Of a stretch of DNA of 64,000 bases, positions 9,136 through 20,040 are shown one piece after another. The stretch's first letter is position 1; each line of letters begins with the position of its first letter. Made by a program: the position numbers and the translations under genes. This DNA is from Microdochium bolleyi (taxonomy: Eukaryota > Ascomycota > Sordariomycetes > Xylariales > Microdochiaceae): NCBI GenBank assembly GCA_001566295.1, contig KQ964246.1:186001-250000 (forward strand), in the 5' to 3' direction. The notes below the pieces were generated by a model. It saw nothing but the letters and a program-made list of their open reading frames with translations, did not search any database and was not told where the DNA came from.

Positions 9136-10767
9136 TCAGCATTCAACCTGGCGAAGCCGCACTTCCTTCACCAGCTTCTCAAAGGGTTCAAACTTGACAG
9201 TCAGATGAGGCTTCGCCTCGGCCCGGGCCTTGGCTATGAACCGCGTGACCTGCTCGCAGCTGAAGTGGGCGAGCACGACCTCGCCGCACCCCGGGCACCC
9301 GTGGCGCAGCGCCTCGTCGAGCACGCCGTACCGTTCGTCGTGCCGCAGGCCGTACGTGGCCGTCACGTTGGCGCCCGCGTCGATGAGGAGTTGGATGGTC
9401 CGGGCGCACCACCTCTGCGTAGCCGTCCCTCGTGAGTCTTGCGTGGCGGCGACGCTGCCGCCCGTGCCAGTTTCTTCGCCGTCGGCAGTAATCTTGCTTG
9501 TGGCATCGTCCTCCTCCCAACCGGCGAACTCGTGATCAACGCGCTGGAGATAGAGCAGCATCGGTGTCACGCCAGGCGTATCTTTGACCGTGACTGAGAC
9601 GAGTGGCCTCACGGCAGGGTGCTCGAGAAGAGCCCGGACCGTGTCGAACACCCTCCCCGGCTCGATCCTGGGCCATGAGAAGGCGCCGCGCAGGGCCGTC
9701 TCGAGCACGGTCCAGCCCCTGTCGTCTTTCGACTGGATCGCCTCGTCGTCGAGACCGAGCCCGAGGAAGAAGCGCACCGTCTCCGTCTCGGCCTTGGCCG
9801 CTGCCACGTGCAGTGCCGTCAACCTCTGCACCGCCCGCCGCACGTCTGCTGGCGTCGTGAGCCCGCCCGCGAGCAGGAACCGCAGCTTCTTGACGTCGCG
9901 GGCCGCCGTGGCCAGCAGGCACAGCGTGTGCGCCTCGCTGCCGTCCCAGTTCCTGTGGCGCCACTCGTGGACGCGGGCGCCGTGATCGTTGAGGAGCGTG
10001 ACGAGCGCCTCGAAACGCGCCTGCTCGGCCGCGGCCAGGACCTGGAACGGAGGCCAGGGCCGGAACAGGGGGCTCGTCATGATGTTGCCGAGCTGGCGGG
10101 CCGCGGTGTCGGGCTCGTGCTCGAGGATCACGCGCGCCGTGTCGAGATGGGCGCCGTCGACAGCCAGCTCGAGTAGTGTCTTGCCGGCCCGGGTCCCCGT
10201 GCCGCGGTAGTGGTCGTGCAGCGAGCGGGCATTGCGGTGCTCGAGCAGGATGGTCATCGACGCCTCGTCGCCCACGTGGGCCGTCATGTGCAGCAGGCCG
10301 GCCTCGGGCACGGCGCCCCGGGCCAGGAGCAGGCGCAGGCTCTCGGGCCGCTGGTACAGGACGGTGAAATCCAGCGGGGTGAACTTGTACTCGCGCACCT
10401 CGGTGTAGTCGTTCCAGATCTGCTGCGCGCGGGAGCTTCTCTGGGCAGAGATGCCGCCGCCCTGCTTCTCCAGGAAGCGCCGCGTCATCAGCCGGGGGTC
10501 GACCGTCGACCAGACTATGTTGATGTCCGAGCCGCCCCAGTCGAGCGCCTTCTCAGCGGTCGCGAGATTGCCGCTGACGAGGCCCTCGATCAGAGCGCGG
10601 CCATTGTCGTAGCGCACGTTGTGGCGGTAGAGCAGCGGCTCGGTGATGCGGCGCAGGACGCGGTGGGATCGGCTCAGGCGGCTCAGGTCTCGCTCGGAGC
10701 GGAGATGTTCGGTGATGCCGACGATGAGCTCTACGGGCAGCTGCAGCAAGCCTGTCTGGGACGCCAT
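9136..10767 (-). CDS. F-box protein with ankyrin-type repeats
   Basis: This is a single 543-residue exon from an ATG at 10767. The first 50 residues form an F-box (LPVELIVGITEHLRSERDLS, then a RLSRSHRVLRRITEPLLY stretch). The rest is a series of degenerate ankyrin-like helical pairs, for example FTPLDFTVLYQRPESLRLLL, a KTLLELAVDGAHLDTARVIL repeat, and LTALHVAAAKAETETVRFFL with the typical TALHVAA turn. F-box proteins link substrates to SCF ubiquitin ligases through Skp1, and ankyrin repeats would bind the target. Such genes are highly expanded and variable in Pezizomycotina, and the target cannot be predicted. The gene is free-standing and its neighbours give no clue. Confidence 0.85.
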   Translation of the reverse strand: MASQTGLLQLPVELIVGITEHLRSERDLSRLSRSHRVLRRITEPLLYRHNVRYDNGRALIEGLVSGNLATAEKALDWGGSDINIVWSTVDPRLMTRRFLEKQGGGISAQRSSRAQQIWNDYTEVREYKFTPLDFTVLYQRPESLRLLLARGAVPEAGLLHMTAHVGDEASMTILLEHRNARSLHDHYRGTGTRAGKTLLELAVDGAHLDTARVILEHEPDTAARQLGNIMTSPLFRPWPPFQVLAAAEQARFEALVTLLNDHGARVHEWRHRNWDGSEAHTLCLLATAARDVKKLRFLLAGGLTTPADVRRAVQRLTALHVAAAKAETETVRFFLGLGLDDEAIQSKDDRGWTVLETALRGAFSWPRIEPGRVFDTVRALLEHPAVRPLVSVTVKDTPGVTPMLLYLQRVDHEFAGWEEDDATSKITADGEETGTGGSVAATQDSRGTATQRWCARTIQLLIDAGANVTATYGLRHDERYGVLDEALRHGCPGCGEVVLAHFSCEQVTRFIAKARAEAKPHLTVKFEPFEKLVKEVRLRQVEC

Positions 10768-11246
10768 GGTGCATGGAGTTGCGGCCCCCTATGCAATGAG
10801 CGTCTCATCCAGAGGGGACTGGAGTGGTTGTGAACTTGTGACGTCGTGTAGGCAAAGTCCCTGCTCTGCACACCCCAAGATGCTGGCTCCGCTTTCAGGG
10901 CTTGCTCGCCGACCTATTGTATACAATTGCACTGAAGCTTTTGCGCTCGTTGTCTCACCTTTTCGAACTTCCGCGGAGTCTTCAAGACTCGGATCAGGAA
11001 GACAGAGGATTTCAAATAGTGGCTTGAGGTAAGAAAATAGGACATGCGCATTGTTTTTGTTTGGAATAAAACATGGCTACGTGTGACTACCCACTACTCA
11101 TGCTTTCAAGGCTGCCAGGAGGCTTCCGATTGCCTTATTCGGTCATCGTCTCCCCATGATACAAGACGAGCATGGTGTGCATGTTCCACCGTGGCCCTAC
11201 ACGAGCAGCAGGGACTGTCCTCACCAAATCTGACATAAATAGTCGA
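10768..11246. other. Intergenic
   Basis: The promoter of the F-box gene and the 3' region of the next minus-strand gene are the only things I can place here. Confidence 0.5.
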
Positions 11247-12112
11247 TCACGGAGGGCACACGACTGTCTGATTGGCCACGTACTGGGCCATCGCCGTCTT
11301 TTGCTCTCCACTTATCGACTCGGCGGTTTGCTTCCAGAGTTTCTGGTTGAACATGGTCTCATAATCGTTGAATTCAATTTCACAACTGACCTCTTTCTCC
11401 GTCTTCTTCGCATCACAGAGCTTCCTAATGCTGTCTGTGATCCAGAGTGAGATGACGCGGGTATCTGCGATGGTGTCAGGACAAGGGATGCAGCATCGGC
11501 GGTGCAGACGCTAATACTTACAGGACTTGATGACATCGGCCTCCTTAATGTACTCGAAGCGCTGGCACACGATGGTCCGGCTGTCCGAGCTCGGTTGGCG
11601 GGCCTCGATAGTCTGGCGAAGCGAGCCCAGAATCGGCTCGAGCGCTTCGTACGCAGCAGTCGACGGAGTGACGAAGCCCTCCAGGACAGCATCGATCAGC
11701 TTCCTGTGGAGATCCGGAGTAGAACAGCTGATTTCCTTGGAGACATTGTTGTTTGCCACCATGGCCAACCTGGGTCCAGTTAGGAAGAGTGTAGCGAAGA
11801 ATGAACCCACGTGGCATCAGCTTACCACGGCGTTTGCTGCATATGCTTGGTGGCCACCTTGGCACAGTAGGAATTACGCATCGCGATCGCTGAACGTGAC
11901 CCGTCCTGAGGCAGTTTCTGCTGGGCGTAGGCGGTCTTCCACCAGACGAGACTGGCCCAGCAGCGATAATCCTGTACATCCTGTATGTACTTGGCCAGCG
12001 CGTCTGGCTGTCCGGAAGCCTCGGGTGTGGCGAAGTTGACGAACCACAGACAAGGGAACTCCTTGGCGTCTGCGACGGCTTTGTCGGTCGTGGTTTTACT
12101 GTCGTCCTGCAT
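11247..12112 (-). CDS. Unrecognised 250-residue protein, three exons
   Basis: Exons 12112-11826, 11769-11522 and 11464-11247 are joined by introns of 56 and 57 bp with good GTAAGC/GTAAGT donors. The phases fit exactly and end at a TGA, which argues strongly that this is a real gene. The ATG at 12112 gives an N terminus without a signal peptide. The protein is mixed helical with spread-out Cys and Trp residues (for example CWASLVWWKTAYAQQ and EVSCEIEFNDYE) and ends VANQTVVCPP. I see no transmembrane span or known catalytic motif, and I do not recognise the family. It stands alone between an F-box gene and a gene-poor region. No function is proposed. Confidence 0.6.
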
Positions 12113-12564
12113 GTTGTTGGAGGGTCAAGAGAGAAAGATCAAGTGCGATCTCGAGGCAGACTTGAAAAACGTTACGATTCAGGTTAAACAAATGCTTGCA
12201 GTCGGTAGAGGGCCTTGCAATTGATGTCCCAGCGTCACAAGGGGTGGCGATACTTATAATTGTTCTTAGGGTCTGGGGCTCATGTTCTGGAACCGGCCAG
12301 CCGCCATCGGCCGAGATCACGAGAGGCCCATGTCAGCTAGCCACAAGTCACGCCATGGCTGACTTTTCAGGCCCAGTTGTCACCGTAACCAAGCTGGACA
12401 ACACCGCTTCCCCTTGCTGACAGGAGGGGGTGCAACCCGGCTACAGCTTCTACCAGCTCAGCTGAACACTGCATCAAGCGGACGTCCCAATAGTTGTAGC
12501 TCTTGACCCTGACTGCAGGGATCATTCCGGGCTATTGACAAAACAAACTCGTGCTGGAGGGCTC

Positions 12565-13094
12565 CTACTCCACACCGCTAAACAAGACAGGGAACGTGCA
12601 TGATTGAAGCCAGCTGAACGTCCCTTGCCTACAGCGTGGGGCAACTTGGATAGTGGTGAGCTGCATTGCATCCTCGATGCTTGCGTAATCTTGAGTAGCC
12701 CTCAATGCTGAGAGCGTTTTGACGCGACTAAGTATAATGGCACACACAGCCAAGCTCTCCTCGAGTCGTTTCTTTGCCAACTGAGTACAGTCTTCCCACA
12801 GCATTGAACCTGTCGTAGATTCTTCGCACTTCATTCTCGCAGGCGGAAGCTTGACTGTTCCAGGTCATTATATGATCCGAATACAATAATTGCTTGCAGA
12901 CAATACTCTATTTCGTCTATACATGTAGCTCGGACGAAACGAACAGGCGCATTCTGCCATTGTTAGTCATAGCTATCAAAGGCAGAAAGCCGACTGCCTC
13001 GAGGCCGTGCAACTACAGCCTCGGTGGCCGGGGCCGCAGCGCTTGTCGCTGCGAACCCCAGGCACGCCAGGGCAGTGAGAGCGGAGAAGCGCAT
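12565..13094 (-). CDS. Possible small secreted protein (low confidence two-exon model)
   Basis: The ATG at 13094 opens a convincing signal peptide (MRFSALTALACLGFAATSAA, cleavage likely after the Ala run), but the frame closes after 43 residues at 12963. If a weak donor at 12994 (GTCGGC) is spliced to a CAG acceptor ending at 12855, the phase joins an 89-residue frame downstream, giving 129 residues with five Cys in the mature part (such as MKCEESTTG and WEDCTQLAKK). That would be a typical effector-sized secreted protein. The donor is poor and the intron (140 bp) long for this genome, so the signal-peptide ORF may instead be a relic or a short peptide. I recognise no family. Confidence 0.25.
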
Positions 13095-14202
13095 GTTGAA
13101 GCAATGGAGGAAGAAGATCAGAAGAGACGGTGGTGAGGAGTTAGCTTACAGAGCGAGGGGCACATCGCTTGCAACACCAGGGCACATGTTCTATACAATA
13201 TCCTGTTGCTCCAATGTAACCGACAGCATTACCTATAATTTTCTTAACTTAGGTGGATATTCACGCGTAAGGATGAGAGTCCTCCATTGTCCCATCGCTC
13301 TTGGGTATTTTGCAGATGATTTGAGCTGCATTCTGCCTGACAGGAGGACATCTTGAAGTGGTTGGCTGGCCGGGTGTAAGAAACGATGCGTGCCCCGGAC
13401 ACTGCGCCAGTTATCAAGGATTCTGCAGCCGCAAAAACTCGTTGCTGCAGACAGTGAGACCCTGAACGGTTTGAGCGTGAGACTCGATTGGTTTGGCCCC
13501 TAAGATGTTGGTTCACGATCATGGGATATCACCTTATTCCCTGCAGCACGTCGTGCATCCGGAGGTTCTTCCGCCCTGCATAGTGGCGGGTACCGCCGCG
13601 CTCATCGGTCCGGCAGGGGCCTGGCGCTTACTCTACCTTATCGTTTATAAAGCTTGTCAGGGTTCCCTTGTGGATCTGGGGTCGTTTTTTAAGGGCGTGG
13701 ACGATTAAGACCGCTCTGGACCGCATGGATGCACTTTCACTGTCGCAACCAACAACGATGCCTCATTTCTCTCTCAAGGACGTGGAGAACCGATCAGGGA
13801 GGTGGAATCGCATTGTCGCTGCGGAAAGACCACGTGTTGGCACACTCGATACTGATCCGACGACGAAGTCAACAGCCGTCAGTCAAGCAACGCCTGTCGA
13901 GCTCTGGCCGGTCATGCCATGCAAAGGGAGCGCCGACATGGCACTGGGGTTGATACCCCAAGGCGCCCGTGCGCCCTGAGCATCACCGTCGTGCTGCCTT
14001 CCAAACTTCGGCAATCCCCTGATCTTCCTGAACGTCTGCATCGGAAGAAGAATCGCAGACTGACACCACCAGTCCATCAAGCGACGCATCCGCCCACTCG
14101 TCACCATCGCTGTTCTCCATGGATCCGGCTCGGCCTACTCCGACAGCCCACGGGCACATTGCTGCGCACGTCAGGGCCGCAGCAGGCCCGCCGTCTCCAG
14201 CC
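13095..14202. other. Intergenic, no gene seen
   Basis: About 1.1 kb contains only short frames without family resemblance. Confidence 0.45.
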
Positions 14203-15094
14203 ATGACGCCGTTCGCCAAGCCATCCACATGTGCCAGCAACTTCCGGACCATAATATACCCCAGCACCCTGAGGCACGAAGGATTTAGCACATATTGACG
14301 CCACGCTTTTTCTGTCTGAGGCGACTGGTGAGTGCCGTGGCGATGGCGGGACTTGGAGCCCAGCCGTGTGCCCGAGCGGATGGACGGCGTACTCCATGGC
14401 GGTCGCCACCACCCAGCAGAACGCAGACGCAAACAAGTCCACCGCCAAGTGCTGCGCCAGGTAATCCAGAGCGCCCGCGTGGGCACAACCCCACGTTACA
14501 ACACTCTACTAACGCGAGACCGATAAACACTGAAGCGGCTTCACGCTGGCCGACAGCCTGACGCAGCCTCAAGACTTGGCCGACTGGGCGTGTCTCGCCC
14601 GTGGCCGAGGCACGACGCAGCTGGTCGGGACGCAGAGCAACTCGGTCATGACGTTCGCCGCGACCAACTACGATTCTGTCAGCATGCACAAGCCCTGGAC
14701 CATCAAGTGGGCACGATCCGACGCAGCCTCGCTGAGCCCTAGCCCGCCACCCCTCGGCGCCTGCACGAGCTACGCACTGAGCACCTGGACGCCCGGAGAT
14801 CCTGTCAACACATTCATAGCAGAGGCGGCGCCGTGCCCCACGCAGGGCTCGGACAGCGCCTACCTTGGCGGGATCGTTTACTACCTCGCCATTCCGATCC
14901 CCATCGTGGCCGCCCTCATCGTCGGTGGTTCCATCTGGTGGTGCTGCGCGCGGAGGCGCCGTCAGAAGAGGGAAGAACAGCTTGCTACACCGCAACGGCT
15001 GGACACGGGAGAGAGCGAGCATGCGGGCCAGTGGCGAGACGCAAGGGCACAAGGCGTAGAGCTGGAGACGCGAGATGGTATGAAAAAGCAGTAA
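14203..15094 (+). pseudogene. Single-TM fungal surface protein with Cys-rich ectodomain; apparent frameshift in exon 1
   Basis: Exon 2 (14536-15094) and the end of exon 1 (to 14460) encode a family often seen in Pezizomycotina: a WSPAVCPSGWTAY motif, KCCASGF across the 75-bp intron, WTIKWARSD with LSPSPP, TWTPGD, one membrane span (IPIPIVAALIVGGSIWW) and a basic stop-transfer CARRRRQKR with a short cytoplasmic tail. The likely start, ATG 14203 (MTPFAKPSTCASNF..), also fits the family. Its frame hits TGA at about 14296, whereas the downstream coding frame is shifted by one base from about 14292 on. Either one or two bases were lost here, or an unusual 5' intron from about 14233 to 14290 repairs it. 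The function of the family is unknown to me; the architecture suggests a wall or surface sensor. Confidence 0.5.
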
Positions 15095-15442
15095 GTTGAA
15101 ATCGGTTTGGGCCTGGAGTACCGGATGAGTTTGGCGTAGTTGCCCCTGGACCTGCGCAATATTCTCCAAAAGCTCTTACTACGATACCGCCCTCGGGACA
15201 AACCTAATCAATCTAATAGTATACATTATTTCTATTAGTCGTTTTAGTGAAGTTTAATACTGCTTGTAGAATTGCCCATGAAGCGCGCTGTATGCAGTAT
15301 TCGGACACCGTAATACTATAAGTACGCACGGGTTCTTCTCCAAATCGCCATGGACGACGAGAAACCCTAGCCTCTCCTGTGACCCGGTGAGCCCCTTGCT
15401 TGTCCCAGAGCGCGGGCGCGCGCGAGGCGTCCGTGACTTGAA
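15095..15442. other. Intergenic, convergent 3' ends
   Basis: This short region lies between the surface-protein gene (+) and the secreted Cys-rich gene (-). Nothing is recognisable. Confidence 0.5.
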
Positions 15443-16109
15443 CTAGAACTGGAAGCACCGGCAGTTTCCGGAGATGCAGGCACAAGTCTGGCTGCAGCAG
15501 CGCCCGGGGTCCTCGATGAGGCAGGGCTGGCCGGTCGCGTCGCAGGTCGGGGCCCCGCAGGTGCCGTCGGGGTTGCAGACAGAGTTGGTCTCGCAGCAGC
15601 GCAGGGTGCTCCCGGTGCAGGAAGCTGTAATGACCGAAAATAGTGCCGGGGTTAGTTCAGTCATTATTTACATCGTATATCTACGCATGCGATGTGTATA
15701 GGTCCAGGAAAAGGGGAAAGGGGGGGGGGGGGGGAGGGCGTATCATACCTCCATTAGCGACGCACGTGGGCGCAGGCTCCGGAGCCGAGGATGTGGTGCT
15801 CGAGGATGTGGTGGTCGAGGAAACTTCGGAGGTGGTCGACGACGTCTCGGAGGTGGTGGTGCTGCTCGAGGTGGCCGAAGAGGAGTCGGTGCTGGAGGAC
15901 TGCGACGGAGACACGGTTGTCGGCGAATAAAAGGTAGTTCCCGAGTAGTGAGTGGTCACAATGTAGGTTCCGTAGGAAGGGTACGCTGCCGTCGGGTATT
16001 CCTGCTTGCTGACACTGGTGGTGGCATACGCCTTGGTGCAGGGCTTAGCGACTGAGCTGCCCAGGAGGGCAGCCAGCGCTAGGGCCACGAGGTTAGACTT
16101 GACGAGCAT
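15443..16109 (-). CDS. Secreted Ser/Thr-rich protein with Cys-rich C-terminal domain
   Basis: Two exons, 16109-15749 and 15624-15443, are joined by a 124-bp intron and give 180 residues. The N terminus is a signal peptide (MLVKSNLVALALAALLGSSV, cleavage near AKP). The middle is a mucin-like Ser/Thr tract of about 50 residues, likely O-mannosylated. The C terminus packs 12 or more Cys into about 60 residues, with CC doublets (LRCCETNSVCNPDG, GRCCSQTCACISGNCRCF) that suggest a small disulphide-knotted, possibly carbohydrate-binding domain. There is no GPI signal, so the protein is probably secreted or loosely bound to the wall. A run of 15 G (15720-15734, plus strand) lies in the intron near the donor. 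The family is not identified. An effector or wall-protein role is inference. Confidence 0.72.
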
Positions 16110-17482
16110 ATTCGACAACAGGGAGCGGTTGTATGCGGCGTGAGATGAAGAAGAGCGACAGTGCAAGGAAACCAAAACAGAGAATGTGCAAGCGTCCTCG
16201 AGCGGAGCGACTGCGCTTTATCAGGATTCCCGGCTCGCGACCGCCCTGACCGGAACTTTTCAGCCGCGCTTTTTAAAATCAAGCGCTTCACCAGAACTAA
16301 AATGGACTATCGAGGAGCTAGTGACGGGATTCAGGTACACATCCAATCAGTGGGCGTCCAGGTGCGTATGTGGCGTGGGACACTAGGTTCTAGGCTTAAG
16401 TTAGCTCGCCAGGTACGGATCTCACGGTGTCCGGTGTGCAGGGGTGCATTAGGGGGTAGATCGTCATCTCAACGAGCCCAACTCGCCCCAACGCGACAGC
16501 CTTCTTTGCCCAGTCATTAACCGATCAATGTGGCCGCTGATCAGGAACACACTCCATCTCCACCAATCCAAGTGTTTAAAGTCCCAGCGAAGCACTCCCC
16601 AAGTGGGAACCCGTGACAGAGCGAGGGCAGCTAGTCACTAATATCACGGCACCAAGCGTAAATAGGCACCCTTTTAGTGCTTGTTCATCGGCGGTAGTTT
16701 ATCCACTGTCGATAGCTCATATTCTGTTTCACCGATCCCGTTCAGGAATATACCACACTTCTATATGCAAGGCTTATACTCCACGGTCCAACATAGGCGT
16801 CACTCAGCCGACGTGCAAAATACTATACACGGCGCAGGGTTTGGATGTCGGCTGGCCTTTCAATCATGTGTGCACAGACTCTACGCAGCACGGCCCGAAC
16901 ATACATAGGGCACACCATCTGAGCGGTGCTGTACAGTGAGAACGATTCTTACAAGGGAATGGCATACATAAGAAGTCTATGCTCGTGCGCAACTTAGGCT
17001 CCGAGTGCCAGCTAAGCTCGGTACGGTCGAGAAGTTCGGCTATCCACTTCAGCATCGTAGCATTCGGGCCGCAGGCAGACTCAGTCCGCAGGATCGAAGA
17101 GGCCCTCAGCTGGGCCTCGTTCACACTTACGCGGGAGCCTCCCCGCAGCCGCTATAGTCGGCCTCGGCGGCTACGGTGATCATATATATTGATTCCCTGG
17201 ATTTATTATACATAGAGATCTAGAGGAGGTAGATAAAATACGTAAAATAGATAGGCGAGCGAGGGAGGGGCGGGGGATCAGGAAGCGTAGGACTGGAAAA
17301 GATAGGAGGTATAAACTCAGCTATACTGTTCCAGTAAATTTACGACTATTAGGATACGAGAAACGGGATCCGACTATATTATCGAGCAATGTATTCAGTC
17401 CGGAATCAAGTAGGTCCCTCTAAACGGAGAATTTCAAACGGTGCTTAAGCTAGTTCAAGCTATGCTGGAACACCTGAACGAT
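16110..17482. other. Gene-poor, AT-rich decayed sequence
   Basis: I see no intact gene. From about 17170 to 17420 the DNA becomes AT-rich with many TA steps, as expected of RIP-mutated repeat remains, but no transposon protein can be read in it. Confidence 0.4.
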
Positions 17483-18070
17483 TCAGAGCCGATTGAACCA
17501 CTTGCTCGAGAGCATTGCATCGGTGTTCTGCCACAGAGGTGAATGGAGAGCTGGAAGGCTGAGCTCGTTCTGGTCGAGAAATTCACCCGCGCGCTGTGCT
17601 TCTCTGAGCTTTGGGCCGAGTCGTTGTATTAGAGACACTGTTTCATCGCCGTGCGTAGCATGCTCGAGCACGCCCAGCCCAGCCAGGCCCAGACCGTACT
17701 GGCTCGGCGATAAATTAGGTGCATCATAGCGATCTGTGACACTTTCTCGGTATCATCTTGCTGATTGATGCAGACGGCATCAGTCCATATTAGTAGCGAA
17801 GATTGCCGCAGCGCGAGATAGGGCAGTGCGGTCCTGAGGTTACGATGTATCAACAGTTGCCTGCCGCCGAATATCCATGGATATGTCTTGCCAAAGATCA
17901 CCCCAGGTGCATGATATCGCGTCAACAGCGAGCGGTGCCTCTCCAGGAGGCGGATCCAGGAGCTGCACAGTTTGGACAGTCCATGTAGTGCTGGCATCTT
18001 CAGTGGTGGCAGGATGAAGCACCCGGATCTCGCCGAAATTTGGTGGCGCGTAGACGAACTTTGCCGACAT
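17483..18070 (-). pseudogene. HET-domain (heterokaryon incompatibility) gene fragment with two frameshifts
   Basis: Reading starts at an ATG at 18070 (MSAKFVYAPPNFGEIRVLHP). HET landmarks then appear in three successive frames. AVDAISCTWGD is the HET 'ALSYTWGD' block in the first frame. RQLLIHRNLRTALPYLALR and LLIWTDAVCINQQDDTEK ('WIDAICINQ' block) with ASTVWAWLG follow in a second. LEHATHGDETVSLIQRLG follows in a third. The switches lie near 17880 and 17665 and no intron of believable length can explain them. The gene also stops soon after the domain. HET proteins trigger self/non-self cell death during hyphal fusion; this copy looks inactivated. Confidence 0.75.
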
Positions 18071-20040
18071 CTTGGGCGTGAGATCCGGAGAGTTCACCCG
18101 TCGCTCAACTGCTTGCACTTGACGATGATTCAAAGAAGACACTCGCTTTGCTCAACCCCGCTCCCTCCTCCACCTATCTGACAGGATGCCTGAGGGTACT
18201 GTAGCCGTCGTTGCCTGCTTTGTTGTGCCCTGTGGGTTTTTAATTTGCTGCGCATGGAAGTAGCTAAATATAGCAGACTAAGTCAAGAGAACATGCATTG
18301 CTGCAAGTTTTCATCTGCTGGCTGCAAGGAGAGAAACCATGTGGCCGGCGCCTTTGGTACCTTTCTTCACTTCTGCCATTATGGCGTGCTTCACCTGCAC
18401 CGCTGCAGCTGACGCACCAGGTTGACCGCTATGCCAGAAGTCTCGGACGCAGAACTCTTTGCCAGCGGTACGATGGAATATTGTCAATTCACATGATTGT
18501 GCTATGCATCAGCGAGTTGTGGTGTTCACTGTTCAGAAGATTTGAGGCGATCGTGACCAGAATCCTCTCAAGACACGGACATTGGATGACTGACACGAGT
18601 GTACGCCATGCCACCAGAATATCATCATCCCCACAGATGCCTGTGTATTCCAGATGTTCCTCTGATGTCGAGCGGTGAAACAGAGACAACCGTTGCTGTA
18701 CGACATCACATCGCGCTCGCCTCGGTGAGGCGGCGACGGGTGCGCCCCGGGCTATCCACCGCGATGACGAGGCGCGAACACACGGCTAGAAGGATCAATA
18801 AGAAATTCAGGATTTTCTGGAGAAGGAAGTCGAGTAGGGGCCCATTGGTGGACTCCTGTCGCTCTTCTCAGGTTTATTAAAAGTTTGTCGTAACCAAAAG
18901 AGGATATTTACTGATGTCAATAGCGATAGCGACGATCAAACACTCCCGTACCCGACCCGTTCGAGGTGCGGGTTATGTGGAACCGAGCTAGAGACTTTAT
19001 ACCATCATTCCTACAGGCCAACACGGTTCCGGTATTCCCCTCTCTCCGGGGTCTTCACCCTGTCACCAAAAAGGGATGCGAAGGGCAGAGCGGATGGGGC
19101 ATGGTAACTTAGACTAGGCTAACACTCACAACGGGGCACATTCTACAACGGTAATGAAACCGCCAAAAAGGAACAAAACATACAACACCGGGGATTCGCT
19201 GGTCGTCACCGACCCAACTACTGATCCGGCGGTATCGAGCTTGTGTACAGGGGAGCGGACGGGACCCTCAATTTTCTCGATCCTATGGTCGTATGTGCTT
19301 GGAATCAGTGTTGTATTCGTATATAATACTCATGTGGAGTGGTGCGTTCATTCCACGCTCTGGAAGGATCCAAGCGCCATCCCTCTTCATGCAATCTCGT
19401 GATCTTTGTGACTCAAGCACATAATGACTGGAAGCAGGACTAACTTGACACATTTTTGAGCGTATGTTCGTGCACTTACAAAGATTGAGAAATGACGCAT
19501 ACAGGTTCTCCTTGACTTTCCAGTTAGCTACTTCTTGGTTTTTGGTTGATGCTGGCAGCTAATCCTCTTGTCCTATTTCGATCAACAATGACTTGTGATT
19601 CTGCCGCCTATTCATTGCTATGAGCTACTCTACTGGACCTTCAAACATATACAGCCAGATCAGCTTGAATCGTAGAGATTTTGAAGATCATGGCGAGTAA
19701 AGTTCTGTTTGTTAGGATTTTTGGACCTTTGCACCTCTGCACCTTTGAACCTCTGAACCCTCATGAACTGATGAAGACTTGATTTTTCTTGTTTGCTACC
19801 AAAGACGCGATGCATCCACAGAACAGGCGCCAATGGCGCGAGAACAGACTGGGCCAGGCACTCATGGAAGCCAGGGAAGTATTTGCGGAACCAGGGGGCG
19901 GGAGGTGGTGGTGAGGCGGAGTGGGGAACGCCGAACTCAAATGTTGTCGTTCGACGACCCAACTGGTCTACTCGCAGCAGTGCTCAGGCAGAGAAAGCAT
20001 GAAAAAGTACGTGCGTAGCAGACACAGCGAATAAGGTTAC
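18071..20040. other. Gene-poor stretch, no gene seen
   Basis: About 2 kb contains only short frames. It includes a small tandem repeat at 19725-19764 (listed separately). I found no transposon ends or coding resemblance. Confidence 0.4.
19725..19764. repeat. Short tandem repeat, 8-bp unit
   Basis: Five consecutive 8-mers of the form ACCTYTGM (acctttgc, acctctgc, acctttga, acctctga, accctcat) alternate T/C at position 5. The last unit is degenerate. It is a minisatellite-like tract with no evident role. Confidence 0.7.

Noticed and set aside
17170..17420. Possible retrotransposon remnant in AT-rich sequence
   Set aside because: The base composition fits RIP, but no reverse transcriptase, integrase, LTR or target-site duplication could be read, so no element is called.
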